Positions 28,702-39,553 are shown, counted from the first letter of the stretch. The stretch: 64,000 nt of DNA from [Mycobacterium] fortunisiensis (GCF_019050325.1 NZ_VOMB01000016.1:787168-851167); one strand, 5' to 3'. Translations and numbers: made by a program. The notes: a model not told the origin generated them from the sequence alone.

Positions 28702-29763
28702 TCAGTCGGGTGGCGGTGTCCAGCGGCTCACCGAGCCGGCCGCGAGCCCGAACACCGGATCCGGGGTCAGCCGCAACACGAGATTGCGGCCCTTCTCCAG
28801 TGCGGCGAGACGCGGGGTGGCGAAGAGTGCTCCGGCTTTGGACATTCCGTACAGCGCAAGCATTCTGGGCAGCCGCCGGGACAACGCCGCGGGGCCGTGC
28901 CGAGCCAGTGTGACGGCATCTTCCATCCCGAGCGCAGCACCTTGGCCGAACGTGGGCTGCATGGTGTGGGCGGCGTCGCCGATCAGAACCACGTTGCCCC
29001 GCACGAGCCCCAGTGGCGGCCGGGCCTCGAAGATCGTCGGTGTGATCACCTGGTCTGGCTCCGCGGCGTCGATCAGGTCCGGCAGGGGATACGGCCAATC
29101 GCGGAACGACGCCAAGTCCACATCGGGCAGGCAGCTGCCGCCGTACACGTACGTGCGGCCGTCGGCGAGGGGGAGAACCCCGAATTGGGCTGTGCGGCCC
29201 CAGATGGTGCCGAACCCGGTCGGCAGTTCACGGTCCGCGATCCACGCCCACCCGGTGGCGCCGGTGGCGCGCAATGCGGGAGCGTGGGGCCATAAGGTCC
29301 GCCGTATGACGCCGTGTGGTCCGTCGGCTCCCACCACGAGATCGAACTTCTGTCGGCCGCTGCCGATCTGCAGTGTTCCGTCGGCGTGTGCGTCGAGTAC
29401 CGGACTGCAGTAGTGCACGCACTCCGTCGGCAGCTGTTCGGTGAGTCGGCTCAGAAGCTGATGTCGCGGCACGGTTGCGTATTCGCGTCCGCCCGTGAGT
29501 CGCGCCAGGGTGCTGCGCACCAGAACTCGGCCGGCAGAATCCCGCACGGTGGCCGCAACGTTCGGCTGGGGCCGGCCGACCACACGGTCACGGACACCGA
29601 GCATCGTCAGGCATGTCAGTGCGTTCTGGGCCAGCGAGATTGCTCCACCTGCAGTGACCGGCCCGGCCGACTTTTCGAACACCGCGACGTCATGCCCGTT
29701 GTCGCGGAACGCGATCGCCGCAGCCAGACCGGCGAAACCGCCGCCGACAATCCCCACCCGCAC
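28702..29763 (-). CDS. FAD-dependent monooxygenase (PHBH-type)
   Basis: The protein is 353 residues. The dinucleotide fold GIVGGGFAGLAAAIAF is at the start, followed by a second FAD motif VVGADGPHGVIR and the third, VLIGDAAHTMQPTFGQGAALGMEDA. These three blocks define flavin-dependent aromatic hydroxylases and related monooxygenases. The substrate is unknown. The GTG at 29763 sits six bases after a TAGTAT -10 element, which predicts a leaderless mRNA. A 17-base palindrome overlaps the -10, so expression is probably repressed by an unlinked regulator. It lies 51 bases downstream of treZ in the same direction. Confidence 0.82.
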   Translation of the reverse strand: MRVGIVGGGFAGLAAAIAFRDNGHDVAVFEKSAGPVTAGGAISLAQNALTCLTMLGVRDRVVGRPQPNVAATVRDSAGRVLVRSTLARLTGGREYATVPRHQLLSRLTEQLPTECVHYCSPVLDAHADGTLQIGSGRQKFDLVVGADGPHGVIRRTLWPHAPALRATGATGWAWIADRELPTGFGTIWGRTAQFGVLPLADGRTYVYGGSCLPDVDLASFRDWPYPLPDLIDAAEPDQVITPTIFEARPPLGLVRGNVVLIGDAAHTMQPTFGQGAALGMEDAVTLARHGPAALSRRLPRMLALYGMSKAGALFATPRLAALEKGRNLVLRLTPDPVFGLAAGSVSRWTPPPD

Positions 29764-29787
29764 GACAAAATACTACGTCACGTAGTA
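29764..29787 (-). promoter_or_regulatory. Palindromic operator or terminator before the FAD monooxygenase
   Basis: TACTACGT-C-ACGTAGTA at 29771-29787 is a perfect palindrome with one central base. On the minus strand it overlaps TAGTAT (29775-29770), a -10 element six bases before the GTG. This layout fits a TetR- or GntR-like repressor site. The same stem followed by TTTTG could also weakly terminate treXYZ transcripts. Confidence 0.5.
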
Positions 29788-29814
29788 GTAAACGGTGGCG
29801 GTTTTCACCGGCCG

Positions 29815-31557
29815 TTACCCAGCGGCCCGCGGCTGGACAGTCCGCACGATCGCGAAAGAGTGTCCGGGCAATGTCGTGGTGGCCGCGCCGATGTCGGGGT
29901 CGTCCCAGGCGGTCACCAGTTCGCCGGTGACCGGAATCGACACCGCATCGGTACCCAGGTTGCAGGCGATGGCCAAAGCGCCACGTTGCAGCACGATCCA
30001 GCGTTGCCGTTCGTCGAATTCGATCGACAGGTGATCCAGCCATGGGTCGGCCAGATCGGGTTCGTCGCGCCGCAACGCGATCAGCTGGCGATAGGTGCGC
30101 AGTAGCCGACCGTGTTCAGCTGCGGTGGCTTCGGCCCATTTCAGTTTGGACCGCTCGAATGTCGCCGGATCCTGTGGGTCGGGTATCTCGTCGGCATCCC
30201 AACCGTGCTCGGCGAATTCGGCCTTGCGGCCCTCGGCCGTGGCGCGGGCCAGTTCCGGCTCGGGGTGCGAGCTGAAGAACTGGAAGGGTGAGGACGACCC
30301 CCATTCCTCGCCCATGAAAAGCATGGCGGTATACGGGGATCCGAGTGCCAGCGCCGCCTTGACGGCGAGCTGGCCGAAGGTGAGCCGCTGCGACGGCCGG
30401 TCGCCGACCGCGCGATTACCGACCTGGTCGTGGGTGAGGGTGTAGGCCAGCAGCCGGGTAGCCGGGATGGTGGCGGTGTCCAACGGGCGCCCGTGCCTGC
30501 GATGGCGGAACGACGAGTACGTTCCGGCATGGAAGTAGCCGTGCTTCAACGTCTGCGCCAATGTCTCCAGCGACCCGAAATCGGCGTAGTAGCCCTGGCG
30601 TTCACCCGATACCGCGGTATGGATGGCGTGGTGGATGTCGTCGTCCCATTGTGCGGTCAGGCCGTAGCCGCCCCGATCGCGCGGCGTGATCAGCCGCGGA
30701 TCGTTCAGGTCGCTCTCGGCGATCAGCGATAAAGGTCTGCCGAGTTGCCCCGCGAGAGCGTCGGTTTCGGCGGCGAGCTCCTCGAGCAGATGGACCGCGG
30801 TGTTGTCCATCAACGCGTGCACCGCGTCCAGGCGCAGGCCGTCGACATGGAAATCGCGCATCCAGCGCAGCGCGCAGTCGATGATGTAGGCGCGCACCTC
30901 GTCGGAACCGGCGTCGGACAGATTGATCGAGGCACCCCAGGGGTTGTGGCCGGCGGACAGGTACGGGCCGAACCGCGGCAGGTAATTGCCCGACGGGCCA
31001 AGGTGATTGAACACCGCGTCGATCAGCACGCCGAGGCCCCGCGCGTGGCAGGCGTCGACGAAGCGGACGAGTCCGTCGGGACCGCCGTAGGGTTCGTGTA
31101 CCGCATACCAGAGCACTCCGTCGTAGCCCCAGCCGTGCGTGCCGCCGAAGGCGTTGACCGGCATCACCTCGACGAAGTCCACACCGAGAGCGACCAGGTG
31201 ATCCAGCTTGTCGATGGCAGCGTCGAATGTCCCGGCCGGCGTGAATGTTCCGATGTGCAGTTCGTAGATCACCCCGCCGCAGATCGAGCGGCCGGCCCAA
31301 CCCGAGTCGGTCCAGGCCCCCGGAGCCGGTGTCCACAGCTGTGAACGCTCGTGCACGCCGTCGGGCTGACGCGGCGAGCGCGGGTCGGGCAACACCTTTG
31401 GGTCGTCGTCGAGGACAAAGCCGTAGCGCGCGTCGGCGCGGCAGGCGACCTCGGCGTGCCACCAGTCGTCGGAGCTGCGCGTCATCTCGTGCAGCTCGCC
31501 GTCCACGTCGACCTGCACACGGTCGGGGCTGGGCGCCCACACCGTGAACTCAGTCAT
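29815..31557 (-). CDS. treZ: Maltooligosyltrehalose trehalohydrolase
   Basis: The enzyme of 580 residues is a GH13 member that releases trehalose from maltooligosyltrehalose made by TreY. An N-terminal sugar-binding beta domain (FTVWAPSPDRVQVDVDG) precedes the barrel. Visible GH13 blocks are DAVFNHLGPSGNYL, DGLRLDAVHAL with the catalytic Asp, IAESDLNDPRL with the acid Glu and YTLTHDQVGN with the final Asp. It is the orthologue of Rv1562c. Its start overlaps the treY stop by eight bases (ATGACTGA), so TreY and TreZ are translated in a coupled way. The gene is the last of the treX-treY-treZ set. Confidence 0.95.
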   Translation of the reverse strand: MTEFTVWAPSPDRVQVDVDGELHEMTRSSDDWWHAEVACRADARYGFVLDDDPKVLPDPRSPRQPDGVHERSQLWTPAPGAWTDSGWAGRSICGGVIYELHIGTFTPAGTFDAAIDKLDHLVALGVDFVEVMPVNAFGGTHGWGYDGVLWYAVHEPYGGPDGLVRFVDACHARGLGVLIDAVFNHLGPSGNYLPRFGPYLSAGHNPWGASINLSDAGSDEVRAYIIDCALRWMRDFHVDGLRLDAVHALMDNTAVHLLEELAAETDALAGQLGRPLSLIAESDLNDPRLITPRDRGGYGLTAQWDDDIHHAIHTAVSGERQGYYADFGSLETLAQTLKHGYFHAGTYSSFRHRRHGRPLDTATIPATRLLAYTLTHDQVGNRAVGDRPSQRLTFGQLAVKAALALGSPYTAMLFMGEEWGSSSPFQFFSSHPEPELARATAEGRKAEFAEHGWDADEIPDPQDPATFERSKLKWAEATAAEHGRLLRTYRQLIALRRDEPDLADPWLDHLSIEFDERQRWIVLQRGALAIACNLGTDAVSIPVTGELVTAWDDPDIGAATTTLPGHSFAIVRTVQPRAAG

Positions 31558-33817
31558 CGGTTCGCTCCAGCAGGGCCACCGGCAGTTCGGCGAACACGTC
31601 GGCCGCGGCCACCGGACCGGCCCAGCGACGACCGCTGAGGCGATCGGTCCACCGGCCGTCGGGTAACGGCAACAGCGTGTCGCCCCAGCCGGATTCGGCC
31701 AGCCGGACCGTCCACCGGCTCACCGCGACCACGACATCCTCGCCGCGGGCGAAGGCCACCAGGTGTCGCCCGGCGCTCCCTGAGCCGAGCAACGGGGTGT
31801 AGCCGCCGGCCCGGAATGTCTCCGGGTACCGGCGGCGCAACGCCAATGCTGCGGCCGTCACCCTGAGCTTTGGATCGTCCCCGCGTTCCAGGGCCGCACG
31901 CAGCACCGGGTAATCGACCGGGCGTCGATTGTCCGGATCGACCAGGCTGTCCTCGGCTGACTCCGTCCCCTGGTAGACATCCGGAATGCCCGGAGCGGTC
32001 AGCTGCAGGAGCTTCTGGCCCAGGCTGTCGCTGCGGGCATGGCTGCTCAACCGGCCCACCAGTGCGGTCAGTTCTTGGGCGTTCGGCCCGTCGAGCACTC
32101 GATCCAGCCAGGCGTGCACGGCGTCTTCGAAGTCGGTTGACGGGTCGTGCCAACTGGTGTGGACGGCGGCCTCCCGGATCGCTTTCTCGGCGTACCCGTG
32201 CAGCCGGCCGCGCAGGTCGTCGGAGACCGTGCCGTCGCCCGGCCAGGCGCCGAAGATGTTCTGCCACAGGAACAATGCGGTGGCACGGTCGGGCGGTTCG
32301 GTCAGTGCCGTCCACCGTTCGACCGCGTCGGCCCAGATCTCGGGGACCTGGGACAGCACCCCGATCCGGGCGCGTACGTCTTCGCCGCGCTTGGTGTCGT
32401 GAGTGGACAGCGTGGTCATGGCCGTCGGCCAGACCCGTGCCCGCGTCGCGGTTCGCTGGTGGAATTCGGCCACGCTGACCCCGAACAAGTCGGGTGCGCC
32501 GCCGACCTCGTTGAGTGCGACCAGTCGCGCGTCGCGGTAGAACAGGCAGTCCTCGACGGCCTTCGCGGTGGCGGCTCCGCACAGTTGGTTGAATCGGGTG
32601 ACCGCCTCGGTGCTGGTGGACAGGGCCACCGCCACCGTGGCCAGCGCATCGGTGAATTCCGGTGCACTGCTTGCTGTTTCCTGCAGTGCCATCGGCAGGA
32701 CCGCGCCGAGTGCCGGGTAGTCGCCGCGGTACACGCCGATGCGGCTGATCAGTGCCGCCAGCGCGGCGGGCAGCTGCTGGGGGTACTGTCCGGTCGCGGC
32801 GGTGATGGTCCGGCTCAGCCGGCCCAGCTCGCTGGCCAGGGTGTCGGTGACGGCCGCGGCCTTCAGCGTGCGCTCGGCCTCGGGTTCGCGCGGCCCACTG
32901 AGTGCGCTGAGCGCGGTCTCGCCGGCCGGGTCGATGAACAGTCCGCCGACCTCGCGCAGCGCGTCGTACCCGGTGGTGCCGTCCACGGTCAGCGACGCAT
33001 CCAAACTTTCGTCGGCGGCCAGGATCTTTTCCACCACGATCCAGGCGTCGGGGCCGGTGAGCTCGCGGAGCCGGCGCAGATAGCCCGCGGGGTCGGACAA
33101 TCCATCCGGATGGTCGATCCGCAGGCCGTCCACCAGGCCCTCGTCGAACCAACGTTTGATCTCGGCGTGGCTGGCATCGAACACCGCCGGGTCCTCCTGG
33201 CGCAGCGCGGCCAGGGAGGTGATGGAGAAGAACCGTCGATAGCCACAGATCCCGTTGCGCCAGCCGGTCAGCCGGTAGTGCTGCCGATCGTGCACCTGGC
33301 TGCCGGAGCCGGTAGCGGTGCCCGGGGCGACGGGAAACACCAGATCGCCGAGCCGCAAGCGATCACCGTCGACCCTGAGATCGGCGACGTCGTCGTCAGA
33401 ACCCAGGACTGGCAACACAATCCGGCCCTCGCCGAGTTCCCAGTCGATGTCGAAGTAGTCGGCATACGCCGAGGCCCGGCCGTACCGCAACACATCCCAC
33501 CACCACGGGTTCTGCTCGGGGTGGGCGACGCCGACGTGATTGGGCACGATGTCGATGATCAAGCCGATGTCGCGGGCCCGCGCCGCTTCCGAGAGACGAC
33601 GCAGACCGTCGGGGCCGCCGAGTGCCGCCGACACCGTGGTGGGATCGGTGACGTCGTAGCCGTGGGTAGAGCCGAGCGCCGCGGTCAGGATCGGCGACAG
33701 GTACAGATGCGAGGCACCGAGGCGGTCGAGGTAATCCAGCAGATCGATCGCGTCGTCGAATGTGCAGCAGTCCCCGCGCATCTGGAGCCGATACGTGGAC
33801 AGGACCGGGCGCGTCAT
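31550..33817 (-). CDS. treY: Maltooligosyltrehalose synthase
   Basis: The enzyme of 755 residues turns the reducing-end alpha-1,4 link of a glucan chain into an alpha,alpha-1,1 link. It is a large GH13 member. Blocks seen are YRLQMRGDCCTFDDAIDLLDYLDRLGASHLYLSPILTA at the N-terminus, IDIVPNHVGV, VDGLRIDHPDGLSDP, IVVEKILAADE with the acid Glu and TMTTLSTHDTKRGEDVRARI with the last Asp. It is the orthologue of Rv1563c. The ATG at 33817 follows the treX stop by one base; longer reading-frame versions into treX are not supported by homology. Confidence 0.95.
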   Translation of the reverse strand: MTRPVLSTYRLQMRGDCCTFDDAIDLLDYLDRLGASHLYLSPILTAALGSTHGYDVTDPTTVSAALGGPDGLRRLSEAARARDIGLIIDIVPNHVGVAHPEQNPWWWDVLRYGRASAYADYFDIDWELGEGRIVLPVLGSDDDVADLRVDGDRLRLGDLVFPVAPGTATGSGSQVHDRQHYRLTGWRNGICGYRRFFSITSLAALRQEDPAVFDASHAEIKRWFDEGLVDGLRIDHPDGLSDPAGYLRRLRELTGPDAWIVVEKILAADESLDASLTVDGTTGYDALREVGGLFIDPAGETALSALSGPREPEAERTLKAAAVTDTLASELGRLSRTITAATGQYPQQLPAALAALISRIGVYRGDYPALGAVLPMALQETASSAPEFTDALATVAVALSTSTEAVTRFNQLCGAATAKAVEDCLFYRDARLVALNEVGGAPDLFGVSVAEFHQRTATRARVWPTAMTTLSTHDTKRGEDVRARIGVLSQVPEIWADAVERWTALTEPPDRATALFLWQNIFGAWPGDGTVSDDLRGRLHGYAEKAIREAAVHTSWHDPSTDFEDAVHAWLDRVLDGPNAQELTALVGRLSSHARSDSLGQKLLQLTAPGIPDVYQGTESAEDSLVDPDNRRPVDYPVLRAALERGDDPKLRVTAAALALRRRYPETFRAGGYTPLLGSGSAGRHLVAFARGEDVVVAVSRWTVRLAESGWGDTLLPLPDGRWTDRLSGRRWAGPVAAADVFAELPVALLERTDD

Positions 33818-33818
33818 G

Positions 33819-35987
33819 TCAGGCCGTCTTGCGCAGGACGAGCAGTGAGCGGGCCGGTAAGGAGATCTTCTCGCCGGCGAACACGATGAGATCGGAATCA
33901 CCGGTCGGACAGGCGGTGTCGAGGTCTCCGGTCCATTCGGTCGCGTAATCGCCGTTGGGGGTGACGAAATCCTGTTCATGGTCGTTGGCGTTGAAGCACA
34001 ACAGGAAGGTGTCGTCGACGACGCGCTCACCGCGGGCGTTGGGCTCCGGGATGGCGTCACCGTTGAGGAAAACCGCCACGCACGTGCCCAGCCCCGTGCC
34101 CCAGTCCTCCGGGGTCATCTCGGTGCCGGCCGGGGTGAGCCAGGCGATGTCGCGGACCTGATCGCCGCTGCGAATCGGCTTGCCCTCGAAGAACCGGCGA
34201 CGACGGAAAGCCGGGTGGCGCTGGCGGAATGCCACCACCCTGCGGGTGAATTCCAGGTGCTCGGCGTTGGTGTCCGCCAGCGACCAGTCCATCCAGGACA
34301 ATTCGGAGTCTTGGCAGTACACGTTGTTGTTGCCCAGTTGGCTACGCCCGAACTCGTCGCCGTGCGCGATCATCGGGGTGCCCTGGGACAACATCAGTGT
34401 GCCCATGATGTTGCGCATCTGCTTGGCGCGCAGGGCCAGGATGTCCGGATCGTCGGTCGGTCCTTCCACACCGCAATTCCACGACCGGTTGTGACTCTCG
34501 CCGTCGCGGTTGTCCTCGCCGTTGGCCTGGTTGTGCTTCTCGTTGTAGGACACCAGGTCATTGAGGGTGAAGCCGTCGTGACAAGTGACGAAGTTGATGC
34601 TGGCGCTGGGGCGACGGCCGGTGGCCTCGTAGAGGTCTGACGACCCGGTCAGCCGGGACGCGAATTCACCGAGGGTGGCGGGTTCGCCGCGCCAGTAGTC
34701 ACGCACCGTGTCGCGATACTTCCCGTTCCACTCGGTCCACAAACCCGGGAAGTTGCCCACCTGGTAGCCGCCCTCGCCGACATCCCACGGTTCGGCGATC
34801 AGTTTCACCTGGCTGATCACCGGGTCCTGCTGCACCAGATCGAAGAATGCCGAAAGTCGGTCCACGTCGTAGAACTCGCGGGCCAGGGTGGAGGCCAGGT
34901 CGAACCGGAAGCCGTCGACGTGCATGTCCAGCACCCAGTAGCGCAGCGAGTCCATGATGAGCTGCAGGGTGTGCGGGTGCCGGGCGTTGAGGCTGTTGCC
35001 GGTACCGGTGAAGTCCTTGTAGTACTCGGGCTCGCCGTCGACCAGCCGGTAGTAGGCGGCGTTGTCGATGCCGCGGAAATTGATGGTCGGACCCAGGTGG
35101 TTGCCTTCGGCGGTGTGGTTGTAGACCACGTCGAGGATCACTTCGATCCCCGCATCGTGGAAGGCCTTCACCATGGTCTTGAATTCCGCCACCGCGCCGC
35201 CGGCATGCCGGGTGGCCGCGTACTGGAAGTGCGGGGCGAAGAAGCCGACGGTGTTGTAACCCCAGTAGTTGCGCAGTCCCAGGTCCAGCAGCCGGTGGTC
35301 GTGCATGAACTGGTGTACCGGCATCAGCTCGATGGCGGTGACGTTCAACGACTGCAGATACTCGATGATCACCGGGTGGCTCAGCCCGGCGTAGGTGCCG
35401 CGGAGCTCGTCGGGGATCCCCGGGTGTGTCTGGGTCATGCCCTTGACGTGCGCCTCGTAGATCACGGTGTCGTGGTAGGGGGTTTTGGGGGAGCGGTCCG
35501 AGCCCCACTGGAAGAACGGGTTGATCACCACGCTGGTCATGGTGTGGCCGAGCGAATCGATGTGGGGTGGGGTGCCGGAACCTGGTGGATCGGCCGTCAA
35601 GTCGTAGGAGAACAGGGCCTGGCCGAAATCGAAATCACCGTGGAAGGACTTGCCGTAGGGATCGAGCAGTAGCTTGCTGGGATCGCACCGGTGGCCGGCC
35701 CCGGGATCCCAGGGTCCGTGTACCCGGTAGCCGTAGCGCTGCCCGGGCGTCACGGTCGGCAGATAGGCGTGCCAGACGTAACCGTCGACCTCCTCGAGGT
35801 TGATCCGGTGTTCGGTGCCGTCCTTGCCGATCAGACACAATTCGACGCGTTCGGCGACCTCGGAGAACAACGAGAAGTTGGTGCCCGCACCGTCATACGT
35901 GGCGCCGAGCGGGTAGGCCTCACCGGGCCACACCGTCGACATCGGGATCGGACCCGAGGATGACGGCAGGGGCGACGACGGCGGCAT
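33819..35987 (-). CDS. treX: Glycogen debranching enzyme (isoamylase-type)
   Basis: The protein of 722 residues is a GH13 isoamylase that cuts alpha-1,6 branches to feed TreY and TreZ. A CBM48-like N-terminal domain (PLGATYDGAGTNFSLFSEVAERVELCLIG) precedes the barrel. Catalytic blocks are VVYNHTAEGNHLGPT, DGFRFDLASTLARE with the nucleophile Asp, LIAEPWDVGEGGYQVGNFP with the acid Glu and FVTCHDGFTLNDLVSY. It is the orthologue of Rv1564c. The ATG at 35987 lies four bases after the acyltransferase stop, with GGTGAGG in front, so the two genes are probably coupled. An ATG at 35942 is also possible. Confidence 0.94.
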   Translation of the reverse strand: MPPSSPLPSSSGPIPMSTVWPGEAYPLGATYDGAGTNFSLFSEVAERVELCLIGKDGTEHRINLEEVDGYVWHAYLPTVTPGQRYGYRVHGPWDPGAGHRCDPSKLLLDPYGKSFHGDFDFGQALFSYDLTADPPGSGTPPHIDSLGHTMTSVVINPFFQWGSDRSPKTPYHDTVIYEAHVKGMTQTHPGIPDELRGTYAGLSHPVIIEYLQSLNVTAIELMPVHQFMHDHRLLDLGLRNYWGYNTVGFFAPHFQYAATRHAGGAVAEFKTMVKAFHDAGIEVILDVVYNHTAEGNHLGPTINFRGIDNAAYYRLVDGEPEYYKDFTGTGNSLNARHPHTLQLIMDSLRYWVLDMHVDGFRFDLASTLAREFYDVDRLSAFFDLVQQDPVISQVKLIAEPWDVGEGGYQVGNFPGLWTEWNGKYRDTVRDYWRGEPATLGEFASRLTGSSDLYEATGRRPSASINFVTCHDGFTLNDLVSYNEKHNQANGEDNRDGESHNRSWNCGVEGPTDDPDILALRAKQMRNIMGTLMLSQGTPMIAHGDEFGRSQLGNNNVYCQDSELSWMDWSLADTNAEHLEFTRRVVAFRQRHPAFRRRRFFEGKPIRSGDQVRDIAWLTPAGTEMTPEDWGTGLGTCVAVFLNGDAIPEPNARGERVVDDTFLLCFNANDHEQDFVTPNGDYATEWTGDLDTACPTGDSDLIVFAGEKISLPARSLLVLRKTA

Positions 35988-35991
35988 CGCC

Positions 35992-38154
35992 TCACCACCA
36001 ACCGGTGGCCGCCGCCATTTGACGGCCCAACTCAGCCGTCATCGTGCGCATGTAGGTGGTCGAAAGGTGGTGGGAATCGTGATACAGCAACACATTTCCT
36101 TCCACCACGCGGCAATAGTCCTTGCGGCACACCGCATCGCTCATGTCGAGTGGCTTGAGCAGTGGGAACCTTCCGATGAAATCGAGCGTGGGATTGTGGT
36201 CGGACAGTACCTTGGACCGCTCGATGCCGCAGGAGATGGCATCGCCGCCGTTGGCCAGGCAGTCGTACGGGAAGTACGGCTTGCCGTTGCGGGTGAGCCA
36301 TGGTGTGTCGCGCATGGCCAGCACCGGAATGTTGGCCTTGGAGAATGCTTCCCAGATACCGATGTAGGTCCCCGGCATCACATCGCCGGGTTTGATGTTC
36401 CACGGGCGGGTCGACGTGGTGAACACGAAATCGGGGCGATCGGCGATGAGGTGGGTCATCACCTTTTCGTTCCACTCATGGCACTTCGGATACGGCCGGT
36501 TGTCGCCCATCACCCGCGGCACTTCTTCGGTGGTCAGCGGGCAACCCATCTTGAGGTAGGTGACCACTTTGAAGTTGTGCAGCCGGCCGAGCAGGTCCAG
36601 GGCGGTGATCCAGTGCTCGGCGTGTGACCCGCCGGCCACCGCGATGGTGCGTGCCGCAGTCTTGTCGCCGTAGGTGCAGTTGATCACGTCGAGATTGCCG
36701 AAGTCGCTGATGCAGCCGTCGGTGGTGGAGGCCGGCAGATCGTCTTTGGCCTCGAGCACGGTGGGACGCATCGGCAGCTTGGGCACCCGGGCGTGGTTGA
36801 TCAGGGCGCGCGCCCCCGGGTAATCGCGGGCCGACAATCCGGAGAGCTCTTTGCCGTTGGCTCGCTGCACGGTGACGTGCTCACGCCAGGTGAACGACGT
36901 GGCGGTCAGTGCGACGCCGAGCAGGCCGACGATCGAGCCCAGCACGATGGTGGGGCGGCGCAGCCGCTCGCGCAGCGGAGCCTGCGGTGCGGTGACACTG
37001 GCGGGCTTGATCTTCTGCTGGCGCAGCGGGTCCTCGATGTAGCGCGTGGTGAACCAGGCCAGCACGCCCGAGATCAAGAGCACGGTCGCGCCCTCGAGGA
37101 AGTTCACCTGGGCGTGGCCGGAGTAGGACAGCCAGAAGATCAGCAGTGGCCAGTGCCACAGGTACAGCGAGTAGGCCATCGAGCCCAGCGACACAAATGG
37201 TTTGGTGGCCAGCATCCGGTTGGGGGCGGGTAGCCGCTCGGTGTCGGGGTCGCGGTTGGCGGCGGTCAGGATGAAGATGATGGTGGCGCCGACCGGAACC
37301 AGGGTCCAGGGCCCGGGGAATTCTTTGACACCGTCGAGCAGCCAGCCGCAGGACAGGATCGCGGCCAGCGACACGGTGGCCAGGATGGTGCGCAGCCACA
37401 TCGGCCAGCGCACCACGGGCACCAGCGCGCCGGCCAACGCGCCGACCAACAGTTCCCATCCCCGGGCGAAGCTGTTGTAGTACGCGGTGGCCTGGTCGAC
37501 GTTGTGCGCGATGATCGCGTACACGAACGACGCGATCGTCAGGAGGCTGAGTAACGTGATGAACGCGGCCCGCAGGTGCCGGCCGAACATCCGGCGGCCC
37601 AGCAAGGCGAACCCGAACACCAGCGCCAAGAAGGCCACATAGAACTGGCCTTGGACCGACATCGACCAGATGTGCTGCAGCGGGCTGACGGCCTCACCGG
37701 CGCGAAGGTAGTCCGCCGCGGTATTGGCCAATTCCCAGTTCTGGTAGTACCCCAGGCTGGCGAGGCTTTGATCAGCAAACGCTTCCCAGCGTGTCTCGGG
37801 CTGCACCAGGATGGTCAGCACCGCAGCTCCGGCAAGCACGACGACCAGGGCGGGCAACAACCGCCGCAACAGTCGGACCACCTCGGGAATCGGGTGCAGC
37901 GGTGCGTCGGGGTTGAGCGCGAGACGCAGCATCTTGCCACCGAAGAAGAAGCCGGACAGCGCCAGGAAAACGTCGACACCACCGGAAACCCGGCCGAACC
38001 AGACGTGGAATATTGCCACGAGTGCGATCGCGATGCCGCGCAACCCGTCGAGATCGTGCCGGTAGAAACCGGAGGCCCGGGACCCCATGACGGCAGGTGA
38101 AACGGAACCGGATTCGGTGCCGGGCTCCGTCCGGGGTGCGTCAAGGGTATTCAT
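35992..38154 (-). CDS. Membrane acyltransferase 3 with C-terminal SGNH domain (OafA-like)
   Basis: The protein is 720 residues. The N-terminal half has about ten membrane helices of the acyltransferase-3 family, beginning with [23 protein letters not shown], where the His and Arg are conserved. The C-terminal 280 residues form an SGNH-hydrolase-like domain outside the membrane, with AGGSHAEHW as the nucleophile block and HDSHHLS as the Asp-His block. Such proteins O-acylate surface sugars. It is the orthologue of Rv1565c. The ATG at 38154 is chosen. It shares a 91-base divergent region with bioA. The presence next to treXYZ suggests glycan or trehalose-lipid modification, as inference. Confidence 0.85.
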   Translation of the reverse strand: MNTLDAPRTEPGTESGSVSPAVMGSRASGFYRHDLDGLRGIAIALVAIFHVWFGRVSGGVDVFLALSGFFFGGKMLRLALNPDAPLHPIPEVVRLLRRLLPALVVVLAGAAVLTILVQPETRWEAFADQSLASLGYYQNWELANTAADYLRAGEAVSPLQHIWSMSVQGQFYVAFLALVFGFALLGRRMFGRHLRAAFITLLSLLTIASFVYAIIAHNVDQATAYYNSFARGWELLVGALAGALVPVVRWPMWLRTILATVSLAAILSCGWLLDGVKEFPGPWTLVPVGATIIFILTAANRDPDTERLPAPNRMLATKPFVSLGSMAYSLYLWHWPLLIFWLSYSGHAQVNFLEGATVLLISGVLAWFTTRYIEDPLRQQKIKPASVTAPQAPLRERLRRPTIVLGSIVGLLGVALTATSFTWREHVTVQRANGKELSGLSARDYPGARALINHARVPKLPMRPTVLEAKDDLPASTTDGCISDFGNLDVINCTYGDKTAARTIAVAGGSHAEHWITALDLLGRLHNFKVVTYLKMGCPLTTEEVPRVMGDNRPYPKCHEWNEKVMTHLIADRPDFVFTTSTRPWNIKPGDVMPGTYIGIWEAFSKANIPVLAMRDTPWLTRNGKPYFPYDCLANGGDAISCGIERSKVLSDHNPTLDFIGRFPLLKPLDMSDAVCRKDYCRVVEGNVLLYHDSHHLSTTYMRTMTAELGRQMAAATGWW

Positions 38155-38245
38155 GGTCGAGGCCAATTTACCTAACATCGCCGTGCCACTCACATTTCGG
38201 ATGCGTGCGTCGCCGCCGGTGAGCAAACGGCTAGGCTGCCCGACT

Positions 38246-39553
38246 GTGGCTGAGCTGACACCGGCGCAGATCAGTGCCATCGACGCGGCCCACATCTGGC
38301 ATCCGTACAGCGCCATGGGCGCCGACGCGCTTGCGCCGGTGGTGGCGGTCGGGGCCAAGGGCGCATGGCTGACTGTGATCGACCCGTCCGACGGGGCCGA
38401 GATCGAGGTTCTCGACGCGATGGCGTCGTGGTGGACGGCCGTGCACGGCCACGGACATCCGGTGCTCGACCGGACGATCAACGACCAACTCGCCACCATG
38501 AACCACGTCATGTTCGGCGGTCTCACCCACGAACCGGCCGCACGGCTGGCGCAGCTGCTGGTGGATCTCACACCCGCGGGCCTGGAAACCGTGTTCTTCA
38601 GCGATTCCGGGTCGGTGTCGGTGGAGGTGGCGGTGAAGATGGCGCTGCAGTATTGGCGCAGCGTGGGCCGTGGGTCGAAACATCGCCTGATGACTTGGCG
38701 GGGCGGCTATCACGGCGACACGTTCACGCCGATGAGCGTGTGCGATCCCGACGGTGGCATGCATGAGCTGTGGTCTGGAGAAAACTCGGTCTTGGTGCCC
38801 CAAATTTTCGCACCGCCGGTGCCTGCCGACTATCGACCGGCCTACAGCGAGGCCTTCGAGCAGCAGCTGGCCGAGCACGCCGACGAGCTCGCCGCGGTGA
38901 TCGTCGAACCCGTGGTGCAGGGCGCCGGCGGCATGCGTTTCCACGACCCGCGCTATCTGTCGGATCTGCGCGCGATCTGCGATCGGCACGAGGTGTTGCT
39001 GATCTTCGACGAGATCGCCACCGGGTTCGGCCGCACCGGCACGTTGTTCGCCGCCGAGCAGGCCGGTGTCAGTCCGGACATCATGTGCGTGGGCAAGGCG
39101 TTGACGGGCGGCTACATCACCCTGGCCGCCACGCTGTGTACCCGCGCGATCGCCCGGACGATCAGCGCGGGGGAGCCGGGGGCCCTGATGCACGGGCCGA
39201 CGTTCATGGCCAATGCGCTGGCTTGCGCGGTCGGGGTCGCCGCGGTGGAACTCCTGGTCGGCTCCGACTGGCGGGCCCGGGTGGCCGAGATCGAGGCAGG
39301 CCTGCGCCGTGGCCTGGAGCCGGCGCGCACACTGCCCGGCGTCGCCGACGTCCGGGTACTCGGTGCGATCGGCGTGATCGAGATGCGCGAGCCGGTCGAC
39401 ATGAAGGTGGCGACGGCGGCGGCGTTGCGGCACGGGGTCTGGCTGCGGCCGTTCGGGAAGCTGATCTACGCCATGCCGCCCTTCATCTGCACCCCGGCCG
39501 AGGTGGATCAGATCACCGCCGGGATGGTCGGCGTGGCCCGTGCACTAACCTGA
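38246..39553 (+). CDS. bioA: Adenosylmethionine-8-amino-7-oxononanoate aminotransferase
   Basis: The enzyme of 435 residues makes 7,8-diaminopelargonate in biotin synthesis, using PLP and SAM as amino donor. IWHPYSAMG near the start, [53 protein letters not shown] and the PLP lysine in [15 protein letters not shown] are all present. The GTG at 38246 matches the M. tuberculosis protein start. TAGGCT (38232-38237) lies eight bases upstream, suggesting a near-leaderless transcript. No clear BioQ box was found in front of it. Its stop codon TGA is also the first three bases of the BioQ-type site before bioF. Confidence 0.95.
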   Translation: MAELTPAQISAIDAAHIWHPYSAMGADALAPVVAVGAKGAWLTVIDPSDGAEIEVLDAMASWWTAVHGHGHPVLDRTINDQLATMNHVMFGGLTHEPAARLAQLLVDLTPAGLETVFFSDSGSVSVEVAVKMALQYWRSVGRGSKHRLMTWRGGYHGDTFTPMSVCDPDGGMHELWSGENSVLVPQIFAPPVPADYRPAYSEAFEQQLAEHADELAAVIVEPVVQGAGGMRFHDPRYLSDLRAICDRHEVLLIFDEIATGFGRTGTLFAAEQAGVSPDIMCVGKALTGGYITLAATLCTRAIARTISAGEPGALMHGPTFMANALACAVGVAAVELLVGSDWRARVAEIEAGLRRGLEPARTLPGVADVRVLGAIGVIEMREPVDMKVATAAALRHGVWLRPFGKLIYAMPPFICTPAEVDQITAGMVGVARALT

